NCBI GenBank assembly: GCA_900618795.1
Contig: UYJD01000008.1
Span: 186,001 to 250,000 of the forward strand
Direction: 5' to 3'
Length of the DNA: 64,000 bases
From: Cyanodermella asteris
Taxonomy: Eukaryota > Ascomycota > Lecanoromycetes > Ostropales > Stictidaceae
The notes beneath the pieces are model-generated. The model was not told the origin of the DNA, made no database searches, and was given only the letters and a program-made list of their open reading frames with translations. A program made the position numbers and the translations under genes. Of the stretch, positions 43,900 to 54,931 are shown in pieces. Position 1 is the stretch's first letter, and each line of letters begins with the position of its first letter.

Positions 43900-46800
43900 T
43901 CACCAAGTCTTCCAATCGCGCGGTCTATCGCCATCAATGGATGTATGCTCATTCCAGATAACATGATCGAGATTGACACCCGGCTCGATCAGATTTTGTG
44001 GGCGCTGCACCCTGACCACCATCTCACCGCCCAACTCAGAGTTGTAAGCATACCCATAACCTGTGTAGCCAATGGCTTGGGCCGCCGCCTCTGCGGCATT
44101 CAGTCTCTTCATCTCCTCCTGCACGGCGTAGGATCTTAAATTGAAAGCGCGCTTCTCCAAGTCTTCTTTACTCTCGTAGTGTCGCTTCTCCATAATGGTG
44201 CCGTAGTGCCGAACTGGTCCGCGGTACAAATTACCATACGGTCGGCCGACCTGGTTGAAGCTGATGCCGCGGGCCCCGTCGACGCGTGTGCTTTGATGGT
44301 TGGACGCTTCGGTGAAGCCGAGGTCGTTTGCTGGATCGACCGCAGCGGAGAAGTGGTCTTCACGGTGGCTGTAGGTGTCGGGGAGCATCACATCATCGCC
44401 GGAAGCCATGTCACTGCCAGAAGATTGGGTATCGTTATCTGGCGCAGGAGTTCCATGATTGGCGAGCTGGGCTCCATTGGGGGTGGGCGGAATGATTGAG
44501 GCTGGCAAGCCGGCTTGCGAAGCCTCACCCCATTGCCAATCCGGGATATTGGCAAGTAGTCGCGGACGCTTGCTGTGAGAAGAAGCACCAGCCGGTAGGT
44601 CTTCGCCCTTGCGTTTGTTTCCTGCGAAGCTGGGGCGCGGCGAGCCAGAAAGCAAGAATTGTGAGCTACTCTGGTCGGCAGCAAAAGCAAATTCAGTCGA
44701 TGCTGTATGAGCAGGTTCGGAATATAAGTTACCGGTGTGCTGCTGTATTCTGGGAGTTTGATTTTGTCTTTGGCTGGACTGAGCCTGTGTAATTCCGGGA
44801 AGACGCTTAACAGCAAAAGGAGTTTGACCTGGGTATGACTCCGGAGCAGAACCACCACCATTGTTGATGATTGGACCCTGAATGCTGTTCGAAGTAGAAT
44901 ACACTAGAGGCGGGGGAGCGCGTGGAGTATAGCCACCCTGTCCCATTGGCGCCATTGGTGCCATGGAACTCGGAGTTTGATTTACGCGAACATCCTCTTT
45001 TGGACCCCTGTTCGCGATTGGAGTACGATCAGGAGTGGGCCTGCTTTGATCACGCATCTGGGAAGCTGCCCGACTTGAAGTCGCTGATTGTGCTTCAGGC
45101 TCTGGGGGCGGAGAAACAAGGTTGATAGGTGTGTTTGGAGGTCGCTTCGTGCAGCTTGGTCCAGAAACTCCAATACCAAGACCTTTGCCTTTTCTGAGAC
45201 CTGACTCGGGCGCTTGAAGCTTAGGGATTGGTGGCGGGGCCATGCCGTTGCCAGTCTTGCCGGTGGTCTTCCGCGGTGATGCAGTTGGTTTCTTACGAGC
45301 AGGAGAAGATTCACCAAAAGGGAACGGCCGTTTGCGAGCTGGCGAAGACGCCTCTGATGGCGAACTAGCATTCCCATCCAACCCTTGGTTTCGTGTAGCT
45401 TGCCGACCGGCAGACCCTGAAAGATGCGCACCGGTAATGTTGTTCTTTGTTGTTTGCCATTGCGAAGCAGATTGTTGTGACAAGCGGGTTTGCGGTGCAA
45501 CGGCTCTCTGTGCAGACATCTGATCCGGAGCATTTGCAGAAGCAGCCTGTCGAGTTTGACCAGCAGGAGAAGCACCATTGTGTACGTGTGAACTTTCCGA
45601 AGGGACGAAAGAGTCGCGTTGTGTCATTGGAGTGCCAGGAACACTTGCACCTGGATATCTCTGGGCATATCTGCGTCGAGCTTCATCTGTGGCTTTTCTT
45701 TCTATCTGTGATTTCATTTCTGGCGTCAAAGTTTGGCCGCCCGCCAAATATCGCTGTTCGAACATAGACAAGATTTGGTTCCTCAGTGCCATCAATTCGC
45801 GTGGGTGGTTATCAGCTCGCTGCCGCGCAGCGGCATGAAAGTTTTGCTCCTGTTCAGAAGTTGCTTGGGTGCCTGTCTGGCTGACATGTTGGTCACGCAG
45901 ACCTGTGAGCGTGGTCTCATAAACTCGTCGAATGTCAGTTTCCTTCTTGCGCTCTGTCCATAGTCGTTCAAAATAAGCCCTGCGGTTTGGTTTATCTGGA
46001 TTGACACCTTGGCGATGGCATTCTTTCAGATATTCGGCCTCAAGTGCTTGTCGATCTTTCCTGTCCACGGCCAATTGGTTGGCTTGTCCAGTTGCCTCAG
46101 CGCGAATCTTCTGCTTCAGCTCTGGAGTGGTCAACTGGCCTACTTTGACAGCACGCTCTTGCAACTCGCGCTGCGATTTGTTCATGTCCTTTTGATAGAG
46201 CCAATTCTCGTGAGCGGCTTTGGCGGCCCTGCGTGCAATACCTTGCTCTGCCTGAACGTCAATCTGCTTGCCAGTTGTCGCAATATGTTCCTTGTACTTC
46301 TGGACCAATCTGTCTCTATGATCACGAATGTAAAGGAACATGTCAGGAGGCGGCTCATTTTTGGCGAGGAGCTTGCTGTAGAGCTCTTTGGTCATCTGGT
46401 TGTTGATCCGCTGTCCCGAAGACTGGAGCTGTTGCTTCCATTGGTGGTAGCTTTTCGCCCGCCAGACCTGCTGCGACATGATCACATTGACAAAATCCCG
46501 CACACTCTGCCAATGTTCTTGTTCATTGTAAGTCTCCAGCTGTTGTGAGAGCTCCTGCTTCTCGCTGTTGAACTTGTGCTGGGTCGCTTTCTCCACTACT
46601 GACTTGGTGGCCAGGCGCTGATTCTCTGACTTCATGCGCGCGAGCACACCAGCGTCACCCATAACACCAGACCCAAGGGGATCCAACTTGGCTTTGGTAA
46701 TCTTCTCTTCTTCATGTTGCAGCTGTCGTAGAACGTCGTAATCCTCCTGAATTTTCGCTCTTAGGGCGGACTCGGATATGGCAACTTGGGGATCAGATTG

Positions 46801-49800
46801 AGCTTGAACAGGGTGAGATTGGCTATCCGTAGGAGATCGTTGACTAAGAAGCGTTGCGGGCCTCTTGGTGTCGACACCCGCCGGGCTGGCTTCGTTTGCA
46901 AGGTCGACCGCTGGGTTGGAAGTCGATATGGTGACTTGATCAGGGAAAGCAGGGTTTGCATATTGCCGCAGTCTCGACTGAGCTTGTACCTCAGGCTTCT
47001 CATGTAAACCCAAAGAATTGACATATTGCATTTCATTGACGAGACCTGAAGCCAGAGCTTTTGATTGGACATGATCGAGACGAATGTGAGCTTGGCGGTT
47101 TGCTGTTTGAGCAGCCGTTGTTTGCACATTCGTAAGTTTCTCAAAGGACTGAATGTCCTGCTTCAGCTTGGCTTTGAAGTCATCCAAGTCTGTCTTGAGC
47201 TCATGCCACGCCGTTGCCTCGTATCTCATCAGAGCCCAGAAATCTTTCGATCCCCTTTGTAAAAGCGGGAAGTTGAGTGGCTCGTGTGGCGTATTGGAGA
47301 CACGGCACATGGCCATCATCGGATGATGAGGAGTCCAGACCTCCTTCTGTTGGTAATTCAGCTTGACCATCAATTGATTCAGACCCCGAGCTACCCTCTC
47401 ACGCGCAAATTGGGATGCTAGAGCCTCTCCTGTCGCCACTTTGACGTTGCGATGCTGCTCAAGAAGTTCGGCGGGGGGATCTGTTGTCCATTTTTCGTCC
47501 GTTCGGTTCCAGTACTTAAGTAACTCTTTCCTGGCTTTCATCCAGGGTGTCAGATTCTCATCCGTTTTCTCCGCATCTGCGGGGTCGAATAAGTAGTTCA
47601 CCCAAACGGTTGTCGATTCTGGCCGAGTGAACGTGTAAGACTGTTTCGGCAGAACCGGCGGATATGCCTTGACCAACTCGCCAGTCTTGAGAGCCTGGAA
47701 ACATTGCTCAACCGACTTGTTGTCTTTCCCATTGGCGTCCGCATCACCCATCCTCGACGCAATCCGATACAAGCCTTTGTCAAGAACCTTCTCAAGTTGA
47801 GGGATGAAATTTTTTTTGCATTCCAGCATGTATTTGAGTCGGTAGCCTTGCGCCGCCGCTTGCGAATTCGCATCGTCTTGCCTGTCGGTTGAAGCTTGAA
47901 GTTCAGCAGCCTCGCCAGTCGGGAGAGATGCGCTCTCGGGATCAAGGGCTGGGGAATCTGTGGCTTCAATGTGAATCGGCAGCTGAAACTCGTGCGGCAA
48001 GCCCATACGATTACGCTCAGGTGAATGGGGATAGAGCTGATCTTGAGCAGCGATGTCCCTTGTATCGAGTGATTGCGAGTGCATCGAAGCAGAAGCTTTC
48101 ACTGGTAGGACGTTGATAGAAGAATCGAGCTTGCTGGCCCGGGTAGCTTCGCCTCGAGGACCGCGTTTGGGGTCGGTAGGAGAATGCCGGGATGCATTGT
48201 TTTCAGTCGCAGTATCTTGGGTCATCAAATTGTTCAAGCCGTTATCGAGACCGTCTGTTGAGTTGAGATAATCGAGCAGACTGTCACGAAGTTTTGATTG
48301 CTCCCGTGTCAATGTTGACGGGTCAGCATCCAAAACCTCTCTGTTCTCGTCTCTAAGCTGCTCTTTCGTCATTCCCAACATACGATCAATATTCTGGTGA
48401 GCTGCCTCGTTGTTTATCGCATTCGAAAGGTTGGGCGAAGGTGTGACGAGAACCGATGTTGCTTCGGTTGTCGACGATGAGAGTAGTTGATTGGAGGTGC
48501 CGCCCAATGCCGGTGGAACGTTGTTCGCCTGGTCTTCATCGTATTGAGGAAAATCGAACAAGTTGTTCAGGTCATGATCTGAGTCATTTGCAAAAGCTCT
48601 GTGTGGACCAGCAGCATACTCATTGTTAAAGAGACCCGAATCCATGTGTCTATTGTGATCGAAGTTGTGGGATTGTGCGTTGTGGTGCTCGCTACCCGAC
48701 CGAGCTATGGTGGCGCCAGGGGCAGCTTGTCTAGAGTTTGAGTTCAGCGTTGTGCTTTGGATTTGCGACCAACCGGCAGCGACTTCGCGCGATGCATGAT
48801 CGTCTTGAGTCGTTTCCTCCATCAAGTATGCACGCAGCTTGTCGAACCCGGGTGGGTCAAGGGGAGTATCCGGGTCAGCTTGCGCAGAGCTGGCCGCGAA
48901 AGTGTCTTCCCAGCCAGGAATTCTCGGTCCTGTGCCTGCGGGTTGTACCTCGTAGTAGCCGAGGGGAATACTGAAGGTACTGTCAGGGAGCGCTTCAGAC
49001 GTTGCAGTGGTCAATGGCTGCTTCTCGGCAGTGACTTTCGCTGCCTTCGGTGCTTTGCGACGTGGTTTTTTGGCCTTGCTTTGGCCTTGATTGCTGGGTT
49101 GCGGTGGGGCAGAGATCGTGTCTTGGGTTTGCAAGGAAGATTGCGCCGGCAAAGAAGCGGAAACTTGGGGTCTTGAGGGTGCGGATCCGAGTTGTGAATC
49201 GTTCTCATTCACCTGAGCCTCACTAAAAGTCGGCTTCACTGGAAGCTTAGCCGCCCGCGGAACCGGCGCTGCAGCTGAAGAGCTCAAGGCTGGTTCGTCT
49301 ATCGCCAGCCGTCTAGCATCATGGCCAGCTGCCTGCTGTGATGATTCTCGTGCCAGCTTCAACGTCGGTATACGAGTAGCTGATGGTTCAGGATTCCTCC
49401 GCTTTCTGTTGGAATCTAGTGAACCTAATGGGGGATTTGGCTGGGCTTGAGGTTGTCTCATCAATAGCGTCTCTTGAGGCGCTCGGTCAATGTAAGTTTT
49501 CCTGTTGCCGGCAGAAGGAAGCATTTCCTTGATATGCTCTGGCCCCATCACACTCATATGCTGTCCATGAAAAGCAGCTTGCTGCCCCCATGGCGCTGAT
49601 TGAGGTTGATGACCAGAGTTTTCCCAGTCCATGTGTTGAGCTTGTTGGTTGTGACCTCCGGCATACGGTACGGTCGCCGAAACGTGTGGAAAGCTGCCGT
49701 GCGGTTGTTCCTGTCGCCAACTGGACATCAGGCGATCCTGAGTTCGCTGATAGTCTCTCTCCAACTCCAAATCAATGGGGTGCAATCGATGGTGGACGGG

Positions 49801-49872
49801 ACCGTTCTCCTGTGAATTGAGTCGTTGCGCGATGTAATTATCGCTCCGAGTGGGCTCGGTCTGGCCAGACAT
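43900..49872 (-). CDS. ~1990-residue low-complexity, coiled-coil protein, probably nuclear; function unknown
   Basis: One uninterrupted 5.97-kb frame from ATG 49872, with no intron, unusual for this window. The N-terminal ~650 residues are Gln/Asn/Ser/Pro-rich with a basic AT-hook-like patch (KAKKPRRKAPKAAK) and NRKRRNPEP. A more ordered block follows (about residues 690-930; GYRLKYMLECKKNFIPQLEKVL, TTVWVNYLF, YWNRTDEKW). A long charged helical region (about 1040-1400) contains EDYDVLRQLQHEEEKITKAK, WRAKSYHQWKQQLQ and repeated Lys/Arg/Glu-rich helices. Near 1460-1520 basic SPARK/SPRK motifs (SPARKRPFPF, SPARKKPTASPRK) look like nuclear or chromatin-binding patches. The last 90 residues are conserved-looking (NLRSYAVQEEMKRLNAAEA, NLIEPGVNLDHVIWNEHTSI). 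I do not recognise a family. A chromatin- or transcription-associated scaffold is a guess from composition. Confidence 0.85.
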   Translation of the reverse strand: MSGQTEPTRSDNYIAQRLNSQENGPVHHRLHPIDLELERDYQRTQDRLMSSWRQEQPHGSFPHVSATVPYAGGHNQQAQHMDWENSGHQPQSAPWGQQAAFHGQHMSVMGPEHIKEMLPSAGNRKTYIDRAPQETLLMRQPQAQPNPPLGSLDSNRKRRNPEPSATRIPTLKLARESSQQAAGHDARRLAIDEPALSSSAAAPVPRAAKLPVKPTFSEAQVNENDSQLGSAPSRPQVSASLPAQSSLQTQDTISAPPQPSNQGQSKAKKPRRKAPKAAKVTAEKQPLTTATSEALPDSTFSIPLGYYEVQPAGTGPRIPGWEDTFAASSAQADPDTPLDPPGFDKLRAYLMEETTQDDHASREVAAGWSQIQSTTLNSNSRQAAPGATIARSGSEHHNAQSHNFDHNRHMDSGLFNNEYAAGPHRAFANDSDHDLNNLFDFPQYDEDQANNVPPALGGTSNQLLSSSTTEATSVLVTPSPNLSNAINNEAAHQNIDRMLGMTKEQLRDENREVLDADPSTLTREQSKLRDSLLDYLNSTDGLDNGLNNLMTQDTATENNASRHSPTDPKRGPRGEATRASKLDSSINVLPVKASASMHSQSLDTRDIAAQDQLYPHSPERNRMGLPHEFQLPIHIEATDSPALDPESASLPTGEAAELQASTDRQDDANSQAAAQGYRLKYMLECKKNFIPQLEKVLDKGLYRIASRMGDADANGKDNKSVEQCFQALKTGELVKAYPPVLPKQSYTFTRPESTTVWVNYLFDPADAEKTDENLTPWMKARKELLKYWNRTDEKWTTDPPAELLEQHRNVKVATGEALASQFARERVARGLNQLMVKLNYQQKEVWTPHHPMMAMCRVSNTPHEPLNFPLLQRGSKDFWALMRYEATAWHELKTDLDDFKAKLKQDIQSFEKLTNVQTTAAQTANRQAHIRLDHVQSKALASGLVNEMQYVNSLGLHEKPEVQAQSRLRQYANPAFPDQVTISTSNPAVDLANEASPAGVDTKRPATLLSQRSPTDSQSHPVQAQSDPQVAISESALRAKIQEDYDVLRQLQHEEEKITKAKLDPLGSGVMGDAGVLARMKSENQRLATKSVVEKATQHKFNSEKQELSQQLETYNEQEHWQSVRDFVNVIMSQQVWRAKSYHQWKQQLQSSGQRINNQMTKELYSKLLAKNEPPPDMFLYIRDHRDRLVQKYKEHIATTGKQIDVQAEQGIARRAAKAAHENWLYQKDMNKSQRELQERAVKVGQLTTPELKQKIRAEATGQANQLAVDRKDRQALEAEYLKECHRQGVNPDKPNRRAYFERLWTERKKETDIRRVYETTLTGLRDQHVSQTGTQATSEQEQNFHAAARQRADNHPRELMALRNQILSMFEQRYLAGGQTLTPEMKSQIERKATDEARRRYAQRYPGASVPGTPMTQRDSFVPSESSHVHNGASPAGQTRQAASANAPDQMSAQRAVAPQTRLSQQSASQWQTTKNNITGAHLSGSAGRQATRNQGLDGNASSPSEASSPARKRPFPFGESSPARKKPTASPRKTTGKTGNGMAPPPIPKLQAPESGLRKGKGLGIGVSGPSCTKRPPNTPINLVSPPPEPEAQSATSSRAASQMRDQSRPTPDRTPIANRGPKEDVRVNQTPSSMAPMAPMGQGGYTPRAPPPLVYSTSNSIQGPIINNGGGSAPESYPGQTPFAVKRLPGITQAQSSQRQNQTPRIQQHTGNLYSEPAHTASTEFAFAADQSSSQFLLSGSPRPSFAGNKRKGEDLPAGASSHSKRPRLLANIPDWQWGEASQAGLPASIIPPTPNGAQLANHGTPAPDNDTQSSGSDMASGDDVMLPDTYSHREDHFSAAVDPANDLGFTEASNHQSTRVDGARGISFNQVGRPYGNLYRGPVRHYGTIMEKRHYESKEDLEKRAFNLRSYAVQEEMKRLNAAEAAAQAIGYTGYGYAYNSELGGEMVVRVQRPQNLIEPGVNLDHVIWNEHTSIDGDRPRDWKTW

Positions 49873-52800
49873 CGTATGAGCTTTCTGGCCGTAGCCGTCA
49901 AGCTGCACACTTCTAGTCGAGCGATCTCCTTACTGCACACAGACGACTGCAAGATGGCTAACGAACGTTACCAGCAGGTGGCAATGATACGGGCAGTAGT
50001 GGTGGTGCGAATGCGAAGGTAGCAAAGGGGCTTTGCAGCCGATGCAAAAGTCGTGAGCTATCTGTGCTGTAGGGTGATCTCCAGAGGTTTTGAAGTGATA
50101 TTGTAATGCTGTAGCACTCGCTGTTGCGCGCAAGTAGTGTGCATGACTCGAGGCTGGCGACTCGAGTGAAGCATACAACGGCCTGCGATATTTGCTACCC
50201 ACGACTTTTGAAGCTCTGCTCCGACAGCGAGTGCATCCTTCCCTCCCACCCTCCCTCTCTCTTCCGAAGACACGCTTCATCGTAACAAAAACGCCTACGT
50301 ATCCAAGCAATCCTGAAGACCAAAGGCTGCATCGGCAACGAAGTTCAGTCGAAATACGGAGCTCGCCCGTTGTGCAAGAGAGCGAGGATGCCCATACTCA
50401 TGGTTAGCTCAGCAGGGTGTCTCATACATAGCGAGGTTTTGGATAACACTGTCATATCCAAGGCATGTAAAGAAGGAGTTGAGGATTGCAAGATGGCTAA
50501 ATCGACATGGCGAGCGCAAAAGAAAGCACTTGGGATTGCAGGGAGATTTCGATCATCTGCGGGTTCTGTCGTCACATCCATGCTTAGGGACAGTCTTAAG
50601 ACTTCGCTTCAGGCATCTCTGATCATCTTGGAGTGCATCGTGGACATGATTCTGTAAGTAAAATCATGGGTGCCGGTGCGTGATGGACTGAAGTCGTCTG
50701 TGATGAGCTCGACCTTGGTTCAGGTCACGTGCGGCCCGTTTCCATCAACGATCGAGAAGAAGCCTCGACACAGTAGGTAGCTGTTGGTTTATACACTCGT
50801 ATGCCATCACGTATTGCGAATGTTTTGAACTTCCTTTCGCGCGCCATTCGCTGAGGCTCGATCGATTTTAGTGCATTGCAGGCTGACCTGATCATGGGTG
50901 CTGTTCGGCCAGTTGCAGGACTTTGCTGGGTCAAAAAACAGTCAGGCTTGGTTGCCCGACCGTATGGCTCAACGCTGAATCGCTCGAGGCCACGCCAGTG
51001 AATCCTCTCAAGAGAGAAGCCATTCTGGATTCGTCTGCGTGGAAGAATACGGAGCATCCCTTCTGATGCCATGGGCTCGCCAGCTGGCAGTGCACTGCTC
51101 CTCGCGTGTTAGATTCATTCGGGCTGTCCGGTAGCACTTGACAGCTTCTGCTCAGGCTCATTTTCTGGAGCCGGCGATCGCTAATACTATCTTGTCGTAA
51201 TAGTGGAGGGACGACAGCAATAACCCAGGCTGGTCATATATCCGATTCACCCTCATGGTAGCGTTTTCTCCAGTACACCTCGCATGCCCGCAACGAAGTT
51301 GACGAGCTACGCGAAAGGCATCTGCAAACCTTGCGCCATAGAGGCATCCTGCGGCTCTTAGATGTGAGCGGGGTGCTGTCTCTTTGCCCTTGGCGGTTCT
51401 GCACAAATAAGGATCGAAAGCCACAAGTCAAGATCCAGACTCGCTATCGCCTAGAGAGTTCCGAATGGGGCGGTCGCGATCGCCAAATCACGCTTGCACT
51501 ACTGCTTTCGGTGCATGTGGTGGTGTCAAACCTTGAGTCTTGCATTGACTTCAGCCATGTATGATAATGCGTTTCCGCACTTTGCTGCAGAACGAGGCCT
51601 AGGGCAGCTGGTACAGTTGAGGCAATTGCTATTCCACAAATAATCATTGACGATTGGTCTTATAGCTAGTGAATGAGTACACTCAATCCAACTGTGGCAA
51701 GATTCTGCAATTCTCGAACAAGTCATTATATCCCAATAGCGTGTTTGTGATTGCGCCTCGTCATTCACATCTGTCTTTTATGCATTGCTGTCACTGCAAG
51801 GCAAACATTGTGTTCCGCCGGTGTCATCGGCCTGCTCGAAGAGTGACCAGTGATTGTGACAAATCAGATCGACGGGAGGGCGCTCCCGAGCCTGCGGACA
51901 GCCGAACAGTAATCAGTTTCGTATAGCAATCGAAGCCTAAGATCATTGAATATGACACATACCAGCGAGCCCTGGTGCTGGTAAGTGACAGCGGAAGATA
52001 TCATGATCCAAAGGCTTCGTGGCTGATGCCGGCTTGCAATGAGACCACATCGAGATTCCGCTAACTGACCAGGATCCTTCAGATACGGCCTCACAACGGC
52101 CCGCCTGCTGAAGAATATAGCAGTCTGCCCCAGGATCTGTCACGGCCGCAGCGCAAACACGATGAGATAGCAAATACTTCTCTATCAATACTCCAGAGGC
52201 CGAAGGGGGGGCTGACCAGTGACAGCGCGCGGAAAAGGACCCGCGCTGGAGGGGCGCAGAACGAGTCGAAGGAGCGTGCATGTGCAGGTGGCGGCGGCCG
52301 TCGCTCGCAGACCCTGGAGCTGTCACCCCTGCCAGATAGTGGGTAACAAAGGGTGGGTTCTGCATAGTGGCATCGGAGATGGATGTGATGCTCTGAGGGT
52401 GTGCAGCACGAAACACCATGGCCAAGAAGATACACAGGATGGGTTGCGCGCAGAGAAGGGATGGAGCCAAAATAAGCCCATGGCAGGCTCAGCACCTGCA
52501 CAAAACGGAAAGGATGAGCAAGTCGTATGCTTTGCCTACTTGCCTGCTTACACTACGGGCGCAGCATTCTGCCCATGGCGACCATTGGACGCAGTGCCAG
52601 GCGGGTCTGCGTGCTGACGGCCAGCTCACGCTTAGCCGGTCTCAAGATGCTCGTCTCTCTCTGTGCAGTAGCTAGTCGGGCACGGCTTGGGGGATGAGAT
52701 GAGCTCCCGAACGGGTTGGTAACTTTACAGATCACTCCTCCACGTGCTGGCGTGCTTGCGTCTGCGCTTGGCTGTCATGATCCCGGACGGGCACACCCTC

Positions 52801-53359
52801 GGGCTCTGTCGAGGCGTCTGCTCAGCTTCAAACATTTCACCATGGATGGACACACACACCCCTGCAGTGGTGCAGCCACAAACTCTCTCTTGGTCGAGGC
52901 CATGAGGCTCTGCGGCTCCAAAGCAGTGAGAGAAGCTCCCTAGCGGTTCCCACGGTGAGTACGCTCTCCGTTGTCAACTCCCTCAACCCGTATATTACTT
53001 ACAGTGCCTGTCACTTTTGTTACCTATGCCCAGTGTGATATATCCCACTCCAATACCTCTCCTTCTCGCGCCCCGTTGCCTCTACCTCTGCCTCTGCATA
53101 CATTATCTCTGTCTATCTCCCCAGTCATTATAAAGTCTTCAGATACCACGACACGCTCCACTTCCGAGACAAGTCTTCCCCTCGTACCACCTCCAGCTAC
53201 TGGCCACAAGATCCCACATTTTTCTGCGACCCGCGCGCGTTTGATCCGACGACGTTGAACGTTGACCGAGCCCGTGGTAGTAGATTCACTGCTCCGTGAA
53301 CACACAGAGCTGTTCAGCATCTCCGCATATCTGCATTCAAGCCGAGAAGCCGAGGACCC
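49873..53359. other. large divergent intergenic interval, 3.5 kb
   Basis: Separates the large minus-strand gene from the C2H2 gene at 53360. No frame here starts with ATG and reads like a protein for more than a few dozen residues. The ~150 bp before 53360 are pyrimidine-rich in patches. Probably an extended regulatory region or long 5' leader. Confidence 0.45.
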
Positions 53360-54931
53360 ATGACAACCATGGCTAGCTATATCGAGGAGCCCGTGGCATA
53401 TTCTTATGGAGTTCCGCAAGCACAGTCCCCGCTCAAGCATGGACACGACGCGTACTTTACGCACGATTACATTGTACCCCCGAACGACCAGCTTCTTCCG
53501 ATGGACGAACATCCATACTACCACATGATCCATGGAATGGCATACCTGGAGCACCGCCAGCACTGGCCGCATGTCAGCCCCATAGTATCCTGGCAGCACC
53601 CTCCTTACGATATCGGCCCGCACAGAACATACACCCTCGACTCCACTGATGTTTCCTCCGCAGATACACTCTCCGCTCGGCCATCTGAGGAACCCAGATT
53701 TGAGCCAGCATACGCCAGGTTTCATCCGGGATCCTCCCCCTACACGAACAGCCAGATGTATGCGTCGCCTTGCCCAACACACGCATCTCTTGGGGCAGAG
53801 TCCGTTGGGGTCACCCCTCAGGTCATTCAGCATCAACCAGATGCAGCCGTTGAGCCAACTGACCACCTTGCCATGGGCGACGCCATTGAGATCCAGCAGG
53901 CCCAAAGCACTGCATACGGGGCCTCCCCTGGCATGATGGAGACCGGGTTGCGCACTCCGACCTCTGAGACCGTCGCAGGATCTGTGAGCGCTGACAATGC
54001 TCAACTGATGGAGGAGGACACCGATGCAGACGACAATTCCGGTGACAACTCGGGGACATACTCTCCAGTCAGAAGCAAGTCCAAGAGCAAGAAAAACAAG
54101 CGTACGCACAAGGCACCTGCACCGAAGTCGCCTCTGCGAAGTCGCCAGACCAAGCACAGAGTCAAAAAGTCTGTTTCGAAGATCAACGGTGCAGCAAGCT
54201 TGGTCTCCCCAACCCCATCGGCGAAGGAACTGTCGGCCACGAAATGCAGGACCTGTGGCCAGGATCAAGCTGACAAGGCTGCGCTTGCTCGTCACGTTCA
54301 GACAGCGCACAAGCGGGTCTTCACTTGCATCTTTGACATTTACGGCTGCACTGCTACTTTCGGTGCGAAGAATGAGTGGAAGCGCCATTGCAGCACCCAA
54401 CACCTTCGCTTGTCCTTTTACAGATGCGATGTGGGTGGTTGTGTCCCTCAGAACGCCGCGACTTCTCGGCAGCTGCCGGGCTGGGATATGCCCGTCGCAT
54501 CACCCTCGGTCGCTGGCTTCAACGACTTCAATCGCAAGGACCTCTTCATTCAACACCATCGCCGCATGCATGCGCCAGAAAACATCGACGACGCAAACCA
54601 GACGGAGCAGGATCGCTTCAAGCAGCAATGCGAGAAAGCCGCACGCAGATGCCTGGTCAGCGCACGCAAGCCTCCACCGCGAACGATCTGCGGTTTCTGC
54701 CAGGCCAAAGGAAGCCCCGTGGTGTTTGAGGGCTCCAGCGCCTGGGAGACGCGCATGGAGCACGTTGGGCGACACCTCGAGAGCGCCAAAGGCGAGAACC
54801 TCCAATGGGACGAAGACGTCGATTTGCGCAATTGGCTCATCCAAGAGGGTCTGCTGCAGAGGAGCGAAAGGGGTCAGTGGAGGCTGACCGACCTGATCAA
54901 GGCTAAGGAGAGCAAGTCGGGGCGACGATAG
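53360..54931 (+). CDS. C2H2 zinc-finger protein, putative transcriptional regulator
   Basis: A single exon of 523 residues from ATG 53360 (cccATGac). The N-terminal ~230 residues are disordered, His/Pro/Tyr/Ser-rich, with an acidic stretch MEEDTDADDN near 217-226 that could activate. A Lys/Arg/Ser-rich nuclear-localisation stretch comes next (about 239-274, KSKSKKNKRTHK). Four zinc-binding units are visible: C296/C299/H312/H317, C323/C330/H343/H348, C356/C361 with H399 or H400 and H404, and C444/C447/H468/H472. The third is split by a ~40-residue loop. The order and the motifs NRKDLFIQHHRRMH and RMEHVGRH are typical of a broad ascomycete C2H2 family of unknown target. It sits alone in gene-poor DNA. 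Confidence 0.88.
   Translation: MTTMASYIEEPVAYSYGVPQAQSPLKHGHDAYFTHDYIVPPNDQLLPMDEHPYYHMIHGMAYLEHRQHWPHVSPIVSWQHPPYDIGPHRTYTLDSTDVSSADTLSARPSEEPRFEPAYARFHPGSSPYTNSQMYASPCPTHASLGAESVGVTPQVIQHQPDAAVEPTDHLAMGDAIEIQQAQSTAYGASPGMMETGLRTPTSETVAGSVSADNAQLMEEDTDADDNSGDNSGTYSPVRSKSKSKKNKRTHKAPAPKSPLRSRQTKHRVKKSVSKINGAASLVSPTPSAKELSATKCRTCGQDQADKAALARHVQTAHKRVFTCIFDIYGCTATFGAKNEWKRHCSTQHLRLSFYRCDVGGCVPQNAATSRQLPGWDMPVASPSVAGFNDFNRKDLFIQHHRRMHAPENIDDANQTEQDRFKQQCEKAARRCLVSARKPPPRTICGFCQAKGSPVVFEGSSAWETRMEHVGRHLESAKGENLQWDEDVDLRNWLIQEGLLQRSERGQWRLTDLIKAKESKSGRR

Noticed and set aside
51943-52470. Possible secreted protein on the minus strand, with a hydrophobic start
   Set aside because: The frame begins at TTG, the hydrophobic part precedes the first ATG, and the rest is compositionally random.
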